Shown piece after piece: positions 43,704 through 53,364 of a stretch of 64,000 nt of DNA. The stretch spans positions 1 to 64,000 of the forward strand of contig VGES01000012.1 of NCBI GenBank assembly GCA_016869765.1. The letters are read 5' to 3'. Every line of letters starts with the position of its first letter. The stretch's first letter is position 1. Source of the DNA: Alphaproteobacteria bacterium (GTDB lineage Bacteria > Pseudomonadota > Alphaproteobacteria > SHVP01). The notes beneath the pieces were generated by a model. The model made no database searches. It saw only the letters and a program-made list of their open reading frames with translations, and was not told where the DNA came from. The position numbers and the translations under genes were made by a program.

Positions 43704-45887
43704 TCAACGGCGTCGTCGTCGGGCCTTGGCGATGATCGCCGGTTCGCTCAGCAGCTCGAACCGAAGACGCCCCGACAGAGGGTCGACCTCGCGCAGCGCT
43801 ACCTCGACCCTGTCGCCCAGCCGCCACGCGGCCCCAGTGCGTTCGCCCACGAGGGCATGACGTTTGTCGTCATGGCGAAAGTACTCGTCGCCGAGGTCGC
43901 GCACTGGTACGAGACCGTCGGCTCCGGTGTCTTCGAGCGTCACGAACAGGCCGAAGCGCGTGACGCCGGAAACGTGACCGCGAAACTTCCCGCCCATCTT
44001 CTGGGCCAGATAGTGCGCCGTGAAGCGGTCCACGGCATCGCGTTCCGCCGCCATGGCTCGTCGCTCGGTGGCGGAAATGGTTTCGCCGATAGCGCGGAAC
44101 CGCTTGGCCTCGTCCCGTCCGAGGCCATCGCTTCCCAGCCCGCACGCGCTGATGACGGCGCGATGGACCAGCACATCGGCGTAACGACGGATCGGTGAGG
44201 TGAAGTGCGCATAACGGGGCAGCGCCAACCCGAAATGACCGAGATTTTCGGGGCTGTACTCCGCTTGCGCCTGGCTGCGCAGCACCACCTCGTTGACGAG
44301 ACGTTGGTGCGGCTGGTCCTTGGCGCGTCGCAGGATGCGGTTGAACATGGCCGGGGTCAGCACCTGGCCGCGCGCCAAACGCAGATCGAGGGTTTCCAGG
44401 AAATCCCGCAACGACTCGAGTTTCTCGCGCGAGGGCTCGGCATGAACACGATACATGCACGGTAGTCGGGCGTGCTCTATGGTCTCCGCGGCGCAGACGT
44501 TGGCGAGGATCATGTAGTCCTCGATCAAGCGGTTGCTCGCGTAGAACGGGCGCGGCTCGATGCCGAGCACCTCGCCCTGCGGCCCGATTCGGACCCGACG
44601 CTCAGGCACCTCGAGTTCGAGGGGATCGCGCTCGGCCCGGGCCTGGGTCAGCGCGGCGTGGGCGTCGTAGAGCGGACGGATCACCGATTCGAGCAGGGGG
44701 CCGGCCGCGTCATCGGGCCGTCCGTCGATGGCCGTCTGGACCTGGGCGTAGGTGAGGCGCGCGGCCGAGCGCATGAGCCCCCGCACGAACCCATGGCGAC
44801 GTTTTCGACCGCGGGCGTCGAGCCAGACGCGAACCGCCATGCAGGCACGATCCTCCTTGGGTCGGAGCGAGCACACGCCGTTCGACAGCGCTTCGGGCAA
44901 CATCGGAACGACGCGGTCGGGAAAATAGGCGGAGTTCCCGCGGCGGAGCGCCTCGCGATCGAGCGCACTGCCGGGCAACACGTAACGCGCGACGTCGGCG
45001 ATTGCGATGACGACCTGCCAGCCGCCAGGATTGGCCGGGTCGTCATCGTGGCCCGCCCACACGGCGTCGTCGTGATCGCGTGCTTCGTCGGGATCGATGG
45101 TGACGAGGGGCAGCGGGCGTAGATCGACTCCATCGCCGAGGCTCGGGACCCGAGCGTCCGCGGCCTCGGCCAGCGCGGAGGGGCCGAACTCGGTCGGCAA
45201 GTCATGGTCGTGAATCGCGATCAAGCTCAGGGACCGCGGGTCATCCGATCGTCCGAGGCGTTCGATCACGCGCCCCTGGCGCAGGCCGGCGCGGCTCGCG
45301 GCGCGGACCTCGGCAAACACGAGTTCGCCGGGCTGGGCGCCGGCCGAGTCGGCGCCACTCACCGCGAGATCCTGTTTGCGACGGTCGCTGCTGCGGATGC
45401 GTCCCTGGCCGGCCACCAGCGCATACTCGCCGATGACCCGGTCGGGGCCGGCGCCCAGTACGCGCATCACGCGGGCGAGGTAGCTGCCGTCGTCGCGCCT
45501 TTCCAGGCGCGCCAGGGCGCGATCGCCAATACCGAGCGCGGGCGCGCGGTGGCGCGGCAACGGCGCGAGCAGGATCTTCGGCGGCTCGGCATCCTCCGAC
45601 CACGAGGCCGGCCTGCCCCAGAGTTCGCCGTCGACGTCGAGGTCGATCACCTCGATCACGGCCACGGCGGGGAGGCGACGGGGGTCCGCCAAGCGGCGCC
45701 CACGTCGCCGGTCGAGCCGACCTTCGACCACCAGCTCCTTGAGCAGATCCTTGAGCAGGACACGGCCACTCCCCTTGATCCCGAACGCGCGTGCGATGTC
45801 GCGCTTGCTCGCCCGATCGGGATTTTTCTCGAGGAACTCGAGAACCTGTTCGCGCGAGGGAAACGGGGCGGCGTGGCCTTTGGCCAT
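43704..45887 (-). CDS. rnr: ribonuclease R
   Basis: Processive 3'-5' exoribonuclease, 727 residues, that degrades structured RNA. It has an N-terminal winged-helix region (KRDIARAFGIKGSGRVLLKDLL), cold-shock domains, then the RNB catalytic domain with IDPDEARDHDDAVW, whose aspartates bind the metal, and a C-terminal S1 domain (GKFRGHVSGVTRFGLFV). The short basic tail is smaller than in enterobacterial RNase R. The gene lies nine bases after topA on the same strand. Confidence 0.95.
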   Translation of the reverse strand: MAKGHAAPFPSREQVLEFLEKNPDRASKRDIARAFGIKGSGRVLLKDLLKELVVEGRLDRRRGRRLADPRRLPAVAVIEVIDLDVDGELWGRPASWSEDAEPPKILLAPLPRHRAPALGIGDRALARLERRDDGSYLARVMRVLGAGPDRVIGEYALVAGQGRIRSSDRRKQDLAVSGADSAGAQPGELVFAEVRAASRAGLRQGRVIERLGRSDDPRSLSLIAIHDHDLPTEFGPSALAEAADARVPSLGDGVDLRPLPLVTIDPDEARDHDDAVWAGHDDDPANPGGWQVVIAIADVARYVLPGSALDREALRRGNSAYFPDRVVPMLPEALSNGVCSLRPKEDRACMAVRVWLDARGRKRRHGFVRGLMRSAARLTYAQVQTAIDGRPDDAAGPLLESVIRPLYDAHAALTQARAERDPLELEVPERRVRIGPQGEVLGIEPRPFYASNRLIEDYMILANVCAAETIEHARLPCMYRVHAEPSREKLESLRDFLETLDLRLARGQVLTPAMFNRILRRAKDQPHQRLVNEVVLRSQAQAEYSPENLGHFGLALPRYAHFTSPIRRYADVLVHRAVISACGLGSDGLGRDEAKRFRAIGETISATERRAMAAERDAVDRFTAHYLAQKMGGKFRGHVSGVTRFGLFVTLEDTGADGLVPVRDLGDEYFRHDDKRHALVGERTGAAWRLGDRVEVALREVDPLSGRLRFELLSEPAIIAKARRRRR

Positions 45888-45896
45888 CCGAGGAGT

Positions 45897-48533
45897 CTAC
45901 TCTGCGGCGGCGTTCTTCTTGCCGCTTTTGCGAGGCGTCTTCTTCTTGAGTGCCGGCGAAGTCCCCGTGCTTTTTCCGCGGCGGGTGCTGCGGCCGCGAC
46001 GTTGGCCACCCGTCTTGCGTGCCCGTTCGGCGAGCAACGTGACGGCGGCGTCCATCGATAGGGCCTCGGGTTCGATTCCCGCGGGCAGGGTGGCGTTGAC
46101 GCCGTCGTGGCTCACGTAGGCGCCGTAGCGACCTTCGTGGATGTTGACGGCTTTGCCGTCCGTCGGGTGGGCACCGAGCGCCCGCAGAACGGCCGGTCCC
46201 CGACGCTGTTGTTTGGGTTCGGCGAGCAACGCGACCGCACGATTGAGACCAACGGTGAGGACGTCTTCGTCGGCGCCGAGCGAGCGATAGTCGCTGTCAT
46301 GCCGCACGTAAGGGCCGAAGCGACCGATGCCGGCCGAGATCTTCTTGCCGGTCTCCGGATGTTTTCCGATCTCGCGCGGCAGGGAGAGGAACTGCAGCGC
46401 CCGATCCAGGGCGAGCTCGCTTGGGCTGACGCCCTTCGGAATCGACACCCGTTTCGGTTTTTCTTCCCCCGCCGCGGCGTCGCGCTGAATGTAGTGCCCG
46501 TAGGGTCCTTTGCGCACGGCGACCGTGGCGCCCGTGGCCGGGTCCTTGCCCAGTTCCCGCGGCCCGGCGTCGTTGCCCTCGCCATTGCCGCCGTCGGCCA
46601 GCCGCCGGGTGTACTTGCATTCCGGGTAATTCGAACAACCGACGAACGCGCCGAAGCGACCGACCTTGAGGCTCAACCGTCCGGCAGCGCAGGATGGACA
46701 CTGTCGCGGGTCTTTCCCCGGACCGCTCGACTTGAACACGTGGTCGGAAAGAAGTTCGTTGAGCGCCTCGAGAACGTCGCGCACGCGCAGGTTCTGCGTC
46801 CCGTCGACGGCGCCCGTGAAGTCCCGCCAGAAGTCGCGAAGGAGCGCCTTCCAATCGAGGTCGCCGGCCGAAACTTTGTCGAGCCGTTCTTCGAGGTCGG
46901 CTGTGAAGTCGTACTGGACGTAGCGCTCGAAAAAACTGACGAGAAACGCGGTGACCAATTGGCCGCGGTCCTCGGCGAAGAATCGTCCCTTGTCCAATCG
47001 GACGTACTTGCGATCCTGGAGGACCGAGAGGATCGAGGCGTAGGTCGACGGGCGTCCGATGCCGAGTTCTTCGAGCTTCTTGACCAGCGTCGCTTCGGTG
47101 TAGCGGGGTGGCGGCTCGGTGAAATGCTGCTCCGGCGTGACCGTCCGACGATCGAGGGCGTCGCCCTGGTTCACCTTGGGCAAGGCGCGCGTGTCGTCAT
47201 CCTCGGCGTCGGGGGCGCGCTTGTCTTCGACGTCATCGCGCCCCTCCTGATAGAGCCGCAGGAAGCCGTCGAATAGGACGACTTGGCCGGTGGCGCGGAA
47301 TTGCGATCGTCCGTCGTTGGCGGCGATGTCGATCGCCGCCCGCTCGACCCGCGCACTCGCCATCTGGCTGGCGATCGCTCGCTTCCAGATGAGTTCGTAG
47401 AGTTTGGCCTGTTCGTCGTCGAGGAAGCGGGCTGCCTGCTCCGGCAGCCGGGAGAGGTCGGTGGGACGAATCGCCTCGTGCGCCTCCTGGGCGTTCTTGG
47501 CCTTGGTCTGGTAGGCGCGCGGCTTCTCCGGGACATAGGCGTCGCCGTAGGCGCGGCCGATGACGGAGCGACAGCCCGCGATCGCTTCGTTCGCCATCTG
47601 CACGCCGTCCGTCCGCATGTAGGTAATAAGTCCAGTGGTTTCGCCGCCGATCGTCACGCCTTCATAGAGCCGTTGGGCGATCTGCATCGTCCGCCGCGCC
47701 GAGAAGCGCAACTTGCGCGAAGCCTCCTGTTGCAGCGTCGAGGTCGTGAAGGGCGGCGGCGGATTGCGAAACGACTGTTTCGCCCCGACCGCAGCGACCG
47801 CGAAGCTCTGGGCGCCGGCGATCGCCGCCAGGGCGGCATCGGCCACGACCTTCGACCCGAGGCCCAGCTTGTCGAGCTTGTTGCCGTCCAGTCCGACGAG
47901 GCGCGCCGTGAAGGTCGTCCCTCGGGTCGTCGCGAACTCGGCATCGATCGACCAGTATTCCTGCGGTACGAAACGATCGATCTCGAGGTCTCGTTCGCAC
48001 ACCAGGCGCAGCGCAACCGATTGGACGCGGCCCGCGGAGCGCGCGCCGGGAAGTTTCCGCCACAGCACCGGCGACAGCGTGAAGCCCACGAGATAGTCGA
48101 GCGCGCGGCGGGCCTGCTGGGCGTTGACCAGCGCCATGTCGATGTCGCGCGGATGGCGCATTGCTTCGACGACCGCGCTCTTGGTGATCTCGTTGAACAC
48201 GACGCGCTTGACGTCGAGGTCCTTGCACGCGCCCATTTCGTTCAGCGCGCTCAGCACGTGCCAGGAGATCGCTTCCCCCTCGCGGTCTGGGTCGGTCGCC
48301 AGGATCAGGTGCTTGGCCCCACGGCACGCCTTGGCGATGTCCTTGAGCTTGCCCACCGAATCGGGGTCCACCTCGTAGGACATGGCGAAGTCGGCCTCGG
48401 GCTGCACGGACCCGTTCTTGGCCGGCAGATCCCGGACGTGGCCGTAGCTCGCCAGCACGACATAATCCTCGCCGAGATACTTGTTGATGGTCTTGGCCTT
48501 GGCAGGGGATTCGACGACGACGACGTTGTTCAT
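45897..48533 (-). CDS. topA: DNA topoisomerase I
   Basis: Type IA topoisomerase of 878 residues that relaxes negative supercoils. Toprim domain (VVVVESPAKAKTINKYL, with DPDREGEAIS) is followed by the catalytic core with Tyr305 in GLITYMRTDG. One four-cysteine zinc finger (CPSC to CSNYPEC) follows near residue 610, then repeated Topo_C elements and a lysine/arginine-rich tail ending KKKTPRKSGKK, typical of alphaproteobacterial TopA. It sits between dprA and rnr, a conserved order. Confidence 0.97.
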   Translation of the reverse strand: MNNVVVVESPAKAKTINKYLGEDYVVLASYGHVRDLPAKNGSVQPEADFAMSYEVDPDSVGKLKDIAKACRGAKHLILATDPDREGEAISWHVLSALNEMGACKDLDVKRVVFNEITKSAVVEAMRHPRDIDMALVNAQQARRALDYLVGFTLSPVLWRKLPGARSAGRVQSVALRLVCERDLEIDRFVPQEYWSIDAEFATTRGTTFTARLVGLDGNKLDKLGLGSKVVADAALAAIAGAQSFAVAAVGAKQSFRNPPPPFTTSTLQQEASRKLRFSARRTMQIAQRLYEGVTIGGETTGLITYMRTDGVQMANEAIAGCRSVIGRAYGDAYVPEKPRAYQTKAKNAQEAHEAIRPTDLSRLPEQAARFLDDEQAKLYELIWKRAIASQMASARVERAAIDIAANDGRSQFRATGQVVLFDGFLRLYQEGRDDVEDKRAPDAEDDDTRALPKVNQGDALDRRTVTPEQHFTEPPPRYTEATLVKKLEELGIGRPSTYASILSVLQDRKYVRLDKGRFFAEDRGQLVTAFLVSFFERYVQYDFTADLEERLDKVSAGDLDWKALLRDFWRDFTGAVDGTQNLRVRDVLEALNELLSDHVFKSSGPGKDPRQCPSCAAGRLSLKVGRFGAFVGCSNYPECKYTRRLADGGNGEGNDAGPRELGKDPATGATVAVRKGPYGHYIQRDAAAGEEKPKRVSIPKGVSPSELALDRALQFLSLPREIGKHPETGKKISAGIGRFGPYVRHDSDYRSLGADEDVLTVGLNRAVALLAEPKQQRRGPAVLRALGAHPTDGKAVNIHEGRYGAYVSHDGVNATLPAGIEPEALSMDAAVTLLAERARKTGGQRRGRSTRRGKSTGTSPALKKKTPRKSGKKNAAAE

Positions 48534-48688
48534 CGTGCGTTACCTGTGGGCGTCGAGCGTACCCAAGAACCGGCAAAACGTGCGCGGGGTCCCGTCATAG
48601 GGGCGAAGCACATACGGCAAAACGCGAGACGGCGTCAAATCGAGGCCGTTCCGGCGCAAGATGAAGTGATGCCGCGACGCGAGGAGCG

Positions 48689-49822
48689 CTAGTGCTGGTG
48701 GGCGTCCTTTTGTGACACCCCGAGGACTCGTTGAATCCGGTTGCCGGCCACGCGCTCGATCTGTCCGGTGAGTTCGAGTTCCGCCAGCGCGATCAAGACG
48801 TCGGGTGCGGGACGTTGGCATTGGCGCACCAACTCGTCGATATCGACGGCGGTCGGACCAAGCAAAGGGAGAATCGGATCGTCGTTCGGCGTGATCCTTG
48901 GTGCCCGAGCCATCGGTGCCGGGCGCCGCGCCGTCGGTTTGGAGAGGGCGTGCCCTTCGATCATCGGGAGAAGCACCGGCACCACATCGTCGGGCCCCTC
49001 GCACAGGATCGCGCCATCCCGCAGGAGGTTGTTGGAGCCGCGACATCGGCCATCGAGCGGCGAGCCGGGTACGGCGAAGACCTGCCGGCCCTGTTCGGCG
49101 GCCAGGCGCGCGGTGATCAAAGATCCGGAGTGGAGCGCTGCTTCGATGACCACGACACCGAGGGACAGTCCCGACACCAGGCGGTTGCGCTGCGGGAAGT
49201 GGCGTGCCCTCGGCTCCTCGCCGAGCGGCATCTCGGAGATAACAAGGCCCGATTCAGCGATCGCCCCGTAGAGACCGCGATTCTGCGGGGGGTAGACGAC
49301 GTCGACGCCGCCCGCCATCACCGCGATGGTCCCGTGATCGAGCGCCCCAAGATGGGCAGCGCCGTCGATGCCGCGCGCCAGTCCCGAAACGACGACGAAA
49401 CCGGCCTCGCCGAGGCCGCGCGCCAAGGCGGACGCAAATTGTCGCCCGGCACCGGAGGCGTTTCGTGCCCCGACGATGGCGATGGCCGGGCGCCCGAGCA
49501 GGGCCACATCACCGAGCACGGCCAGGAACGGTGGGGCATCGGACAGGGCGGCGAGGGGTCTCGGGTAGTCGGGCTCATCGCGGTCGATCAGGCGACCGCC
49601 AGCGCGCGACAGTCGCCCGATCTCATCCTCGATCTGGGACGCCGAAGGGATGTGGGGCGGCGGTGATCCCGATTCCCTTGCCAGGGTCGGCAAGGCGGCG
49701 AGGGCTGCGGCGGCCTCGCCGTAGCGCCGCAGAAGCTCGTGGTAGGTCACCGGCCCGATGCCCGACGTCCGCGACAAACGCAATCGGTCGCGAACGCCGC
49801 GGCGCGGGTCGCCGGTGTTCAT
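48689..49822 (-). CDS. dprA: DNA-processing protein DprA
   Basis: Binds incoming single-stranded DNA and loads RecA during transformation. The 377-residue protein has a SAM-like N-terminal region, the Rossmann core with SGLARGIDGAAHLGAL and the conserved PQRNRLVSGLS, and a C-terminal winged-helix (DIDELVRQCQ ... LALELTG-type). ATG 49822 overlaps the TGA of the MAPEG gene (ATGA). No other competence genes are in the window. Confidence 0.93.
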   Translation of the reverse strand: MNTGDPRRGVRDRLRLSRTSGIGPVTYHELLRRYGEAAAALAALPTLARESGSPPPHIPSASQIEDEIGRLSRAGGRLIDRDEPDYPRPLAALSDAPPFLAVLGDVALLGRPAIAIVGARNASGAGRQFASALARGLGEAGFVVVSGLARGIDGAAHLGALDHGTIAVMAGGVDVVYPPQNRGLYGAIAESGLVISEMPLGEEPRARHFPQRNRLVSGLSLGVVVIEAALHSGSLITARLAAEQGRQVFAVPGSPLDGRCRGSNNLLRDGAILCEGPDDVVPVLLPMIEGHALSKPTARRPAPMARAPRITPNDDPILPLLGPTAVDIDELVRQCQRPAPDVLIALAELELTGQIERVAGNRIQRVLGVSQKDAHQH

Positions 49823-50223
49823 CCGCCGAAGTAGTAGACCACGCACAGGACGGATGCGACGGCGATGACTCCGTAGGTGAGCGTCGCACTCAGGACACGA
49901 AGGGCGGCGATCTTGCCGAGGATACTGACGGCATGGCCGACCCGCGCGGTGCAGAACACGATGCCGAGTGCGTGCACGATCCAAGCGGCGGCGCCGCTCA
50001 TCTCGACCAGGAAGATAAGAAAAATTCCCGCCGCCAGGTACTCGGCGAGATTGCCTTGGGCCCGGTTACGTCGCTGGAACTGATCGTCCCCACCCTGGGC
50101 GCCGATATCGACCTTGGCGCGGGTCCGATCAGCCGAAACCATCAGTGACAGGATCACCAGCAACACGCCGAGGATTCCGGCGTACAGCAGTGTGGCCATC
50201 GAATGGCCCATCTCGTGCATCAT
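49819..50223 (-). CDS. MAPEG family membrane protein
   Basis: Four-helix membrane protein of 134 residues of the MAPEG family (microsomal glutathione transferase/leukotriene synthase relatives). The signature RRNRAQGNLAEY, which includes glutathione-contact residues, is at 51-62. It overlaps both neighbours by ATGA, plsY upstream and dprA downstream, and so is translated as part of the pyr-pls-dprA operon. Bacterial function is mostly unknown; glutathione-dependent detoxification in the membrane is inferred. Confidence 0.85.
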   Translation of the reverse strand: MMHEMGHSMATLLYAGILGVLLVILSLMVSADRTRAKVDIGAQGGDDQFQRRNRAQGNLAEYLAAGIFLIFLVEMSGAAAWIVHALGIVFCTARVGHAVSILGKIAALRVLSATLTYGVIAVASVLCVVYYFGG

Positions 50224-51029
50224 GGGGGTTCTCCGTGGTTGGGTGCCGGCGTCTTCGCCCCGATTCGGGACTCTTCACCGCGCAGCAGACGCTCGATGTT
50301 ATCGCGGTGGCGAAAAAGGATCAGCACGGCGAGGAACACGGTGAATTCCGTCAGCTGTGGGTCGCTCATGTAGGCGCCTCCGATCGGGTGGTGCGCCAAT
50401 CCATATGCAGCGATCGGGCTCAGAACGAAGGCGGCGAGTGCCGCCAACGACGAATAGCGGCTGATTCCTGCGATCGCCAGCCAACACAGGCAGGCGATCA
50501 AGCCCAGGGTTGGCGAAAGGGCCAGAAGGACCCCAAGGCCGGTCGCCACCCCTTTGCCGCCCCACGCGCGCCACGCCGCAGCGACGGCGATCAGTGGTCC
50601 GGCCAGGCTGAGGACGCCCTTGGTCAACAGCATCAGCACGAGGCCTCCGAGGACGATCAGCAGCTGGACGGCGGCCGCGGCCTTCCCCTGCCGCGCCGAA
50701 CCGATAAGCCAAACTGGCATCAGATGCCCGAGGAAGGCCCCTGCTGCTGCCAGGATGGCAGGGTCGCGCGACATGAACGTTTCGGCCACGAGGACCGGCG
50801 CGGCGCCCTTGGCGGCATCGAGGAGAAGCGTCAGGGCGGCCAGCCCCTTGCGACCGGTGCGAAGCACATTGGTCGCGCCGATGTTGCCCGAGCCGATCCG
50901 GCGGATGTCGCCAAGGCCGGCGAGTCGCGTCAGCACGAGGCCAAAGGGAATCGACCCCACCAGGAAGCTCGCCACGAACACAACGACGTACGGCCAGAGA
51001 AAGCGGACGTCGCCGAGGGGATCGATCAC
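50220..51029 (-). CDS. plsY: glycerol-3-phosphate acyltransferase PlsY with internal insertion
   Basis: Integral membrane acyltransferase that adds the first acyl chain from acyl-phosphate to glycerol-3-phosphate. All three family motifs are present: GSGNIGATN (46-54), GGKGVATGLG (157-166) and RDNIERL near the C terminus. It has 269 residues where about 200 is normal. The excess is a block of roughly 48 mostly hydrophobic residues (about 109-156) between PVWL and GGKG, which in most homologs are only a few residues apart. GTG 51029 start; overlaps the MAPEG gene by ATGA. Confidence 0.9.
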   Translation of the reverse strand: MIDPLGDVRFLWPYVVVFVASFLVGSIPFGLVLTRLAGLGDIRRIGSGNIGATNVLRTGRKGLAALTLLLDAAKGAAPVLVAETFMSRDPAILAAAGAFLGHLMPVWLIGSARQGKAAAAVQLLIVLGGLVLMLLTKGVLSLAGPLIAVAAAWRAWGGKGVATGLGVLLALSPTLGLIACLCWLAIAGISRYSSLAALAAFVLSPIAAYGLAHHPIGGAYMSDPQLTEFTVFLAVLILFRHRDNIERLLRGEESRIGAKTPAPNHGEPP

Positions 51030-51036
51030 GGCGGGG

Positions 51037-52347
51037 TCAGCCGAATAGGTGCACGGTCTCGCCCTCGACCACCGTGCGCAAGGCCCGGCCCTGGACGGGC
51101 CGGCGATCGAAGGGCGAGTTCTTGGACTTGCTCAGGAACGCGTCCGCGTCGATCCGCCAGGGCATGCCCGGATCGAACAGCACGAGATCGGCCGGCGCAC
51201 CCTTGGCCAAGCGGCCGCCGGGAAGGCGATAGAGTTGGGCCGGGGCGCTCGTCAGACGCCGGAGCATCTCGATCATCGTGAGTTCGCCCTTGTGTACGAG
51301 TTCGAGTCCGATCGGGAGCAGCGTTTCGAGGCCGACGGCGCCGAACGCGGCTTGGGCAAACGGCCGGCGCTTGGAGTCCTGATCCTGGGGTTTGTGATTC
51401 GAACAGATGACGTCGATCGTGCCATCGCGCAGTCCGGCGACGATCGCGCGGCGGTCGTCTTCGCTGCGGAGCGGCGGGGAAACCTTGGCGAACGTGCGAT
51501 AGTCGCCTACCTCGTTCTCGTTGAGCGCGAAGTGGCAGGGCGACACGCCGCAGGTCACGGGCAATCCCTGCGCCTTGGCGGCACGGATCACATCGACCGA
51601 GTCGGCGGTCGAGATCGACGCGGCGTGGTATCGCGCACCGGTCGCCAGCACCAGACGAATGTCGCGTTCGAGCATGATCACTTCGGACTCGTTCAGGATG
51701 CCTGACAGGCCGAGCCGCGTGGCGAGTTCGCCTTGGTTCATGACTCCGGTGCCGACGAGATCCGGCGATTCGGTGTGGTGGCTGATCAGGAGTCCGAAGG
51801 CCGTCGCATAGGACAACGCGCGGCGCATCACCATGGCGTTGGTGATGCTCTTGAAGCCGTCGGTGAAGGCGACCGCGCCGGCTTCGGCGAGCATGCCGAG
51901 TTCGGTCATCTCCTTGCCTTCGAGGCTGCGCGTCACGGCGGCCGAGGGATAGACGTGGACGACCCCGGTCGCCTTGCCCTGACGCTCGATGAACTCGACC
52001 AAAGCGATGTCGTCGAGCACGGGACGCGTGTCGGGGGTGACGACGACGCTGGTGACCCCGCCGGCAGCGGCGGATCTGGTCCCCGTGGCGATCGTCTCCT
52101 TGTGCTCCGCGCCCGGTTCTCCGAGGGAGGCGCGCAGATCGATCAGTCCAGGGGCCAGGCACAGGCCCTTGCAGTCGACCACCTCGGCATCGTCGGGCGT
52201 GCCAGCCGCGAAGATGTGCGGGCCGAGGTCGGCGATCGTGCCGTTGACGGTCAGGAGTCCACCCTTGGCATCGAGGCCGGACGATGGATCGAGAAGCCGG
52301 GCGTTGCGGTAGGCGACGCGGCGGGCGGTCGGGGAAGCCGCGCTCAT
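51037..52347 (-). CDS. pyrC: dihydroorotase-like protein, probably non-catalytic (PyrC/PyrX type)
   Basis: Amidohydrolase-fold protein of 436 residues encoded just after ATCase (ATGA overlap, 52344-52347). The paired metal histidines of true dihydroorotase (D-x-H-x-H) are absent: the segment reads [12 protein letters not shown] (about 68-79), and the late aspartate ligand is replaced in CSNHKPQD. The same losses are seen in alphaproteobacterial PyrC neighbours of pyrB and in pseudomonad PyrX, where the protein stabilises ATCase. A structural role is therefore likelier than catalysis, and the working dihydroorotase should be elsewhere. Confidence 0.85.
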   Translation of the reverse strand: MSAASPTARRVAYRNARLLDPSSGLDAKGGLLTVNGTIADLGPHIFAAGTPDDAEVVDCKGLCLAPGLIDLRASLGEPGAEHKETIATGTRSAAAGGVTSVVVTPDTRPVLDDIALVEFIERQGKATGVVHVYPSAAVTRSLEGKEMTELGMLAEAGAVAFTDGFKSITNAMVMRRALSYATAFGLLISHHTESPDLVGTGVMNQGELATRLGLSGILNESEVIMLERDIRLVLATGARYHAASISTADSVDVIRAAKAQGLPVTCGVSPCHFALNENEVGDYRTFAKVSPPLRSEDDRRAIVAGLRDGTIDVICSNHKPQDQDSKRRPFAQAAFGAVGLETLLPIGLELVHKGELTMIEMLRRLTSAPAQLYRLPGGRLAKGAPADLVLFDPGMPWRIDADAFLSKSKNSPFDRRPVQGRALRTVVEGETVHLFG

Positions 52348-53312
52348 GCCGCCTTTTCCACCGGAATTTCCAGCGTGTGATTGACCAGCGCGTCGAGACA
52401 GGCCATGCGCACGCCGACCCCGATCTCGACCTGTTCTCGGATGACGCTGCGATTGATGTCGTCGGCGACCTCGCTATCGATCTCGACGCCGCGATTCATC
52501 GGGCCCGGGTGCATGATCAGCGCATCTTCCTTGGCGAGCGAGAGTTTCTCGCGATCGAGCCCATAGAAGTGGAAATACTCGCGGATCGACGGCACGAACG
52601 CGCCATGCATGCGCTCCAACTGCAGACGCAGCATCATGACGATGTCCACGTCCTTCAAGCCTTTGCGCATGTCGTGGTGAACCTCGACGCCCAAGCGCTC
52701 GACGGCGGTCGGCAGCAAGGTCGGAGGCGCGACGACGCGAACCACGGCGCCCATCGTAGTGAGCAGCATGATGTTCGAGCGGGCGACGCGGCTGTGCAGG
52801 ATATCGCCACAGATCGCCACGACGAGGCCCGACAGTCGCTTGCCGCGGCGGCGGATGGTGACGGCATCGAGCAGCGCCTGGGTGGGGTGAGCATGGCTGC
52901 CGTCGCCGGCGTTGATCACTGCGCCGTCGACTTTTTGCGACAGAAGCTCGACGGCGCCCGAGTCGCTGTGGCGCACCACCATCACATCGGGCTGCATGGC
53001 GTTCAGCGTCATCGCCGTGTCGATCAGGGTTTCGCCCTTCTTGATCGATGAACCCTCGACCGACATGTTGATCACGTCGGCGCCGAGCCGTTTTCCGGCC
53101 AACTCGAAGGACGTGCGCGTCCTGGTCGAGGACTCGAAGAACAGATTGACGAGGGTTCTTCCGCGGAGGCGATTGATCTTCTTGTCGGCGCGCCGGCCGA
53201 GGTCGACGTAGAAGTCGGCCAAATCGAGCAAAGCACCGATTTCCGCCGCCGAAAGCCCGTCGATGTCGAGCAGGTGGCGATGCCGGAAAGCGGGCGTCCG
53301 CGTCACGTTCAT
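52344..53312 (-). CDS. pyrB: aspartate carbamoyltransferase catalytic subunit
   Basis: Catalyses carbamoyl phosphate plus aspartate to carbamoyl aspartate, the first committed step of pyrimidine synthesis. The 322-residue chain has the carbamoyl-phosphate signature [13 protein letters not shown], the 80s-loop region [19 protein letters not shown] and [11 protein letters not shown]. No pyrI is adjacent; the overlapping PyrC-like protein is the expected partner. A promoter with TATAGT ends about ten bases before the ATG, so the message may be nearly leaderless. Confidence 0.96.
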   Translation of the reverse strand: MNVTRTPAFRHRHLLDIDGLSAAEIGALLDLADFYVDLGRRADKKINRLRGRTLVNLFFESSTRTRTSFELAGKRLGADVINMSVEGSSIKKGETLIDTAMTLNAMQPDVMVVRHSDSGAVELLSQKVDGAVINAGDGSHAHPTQALLDAVTIRRRGKRLSGLVVAICGDILHSRVARSNIMLLTTMGAVVRVVAPPTLLPTAVERLGVEVHHDMRKGLKDVDIVMMLRLQLERMHGAFVPSIREYFHFYGLDREKLSLAKEDALIMHPGPMNRGVEIDSEVADDINRSVIREQVEIGVGVRMACLDALVNHTLEIPVEKAA

Positions 53313-53321
53313 TAAAGCGTC

Positions 53322-53350
53322 ACTATAGGAGTGGGTGCGCGGCGCAGCAA
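53322..53350 (-). promoter_or_regulatory. candidate pyrB operon promoter
   Basis: On the minus strand TTGCTG (53350-53345) and TATAGT (53327-53322) are 17 bases apart. The predicted start near 53315 is only about three bases before the pyrB ATG. Confidence 0.5.
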
Positions 53351-53364
53351 GCGCGCGAAGGCGT

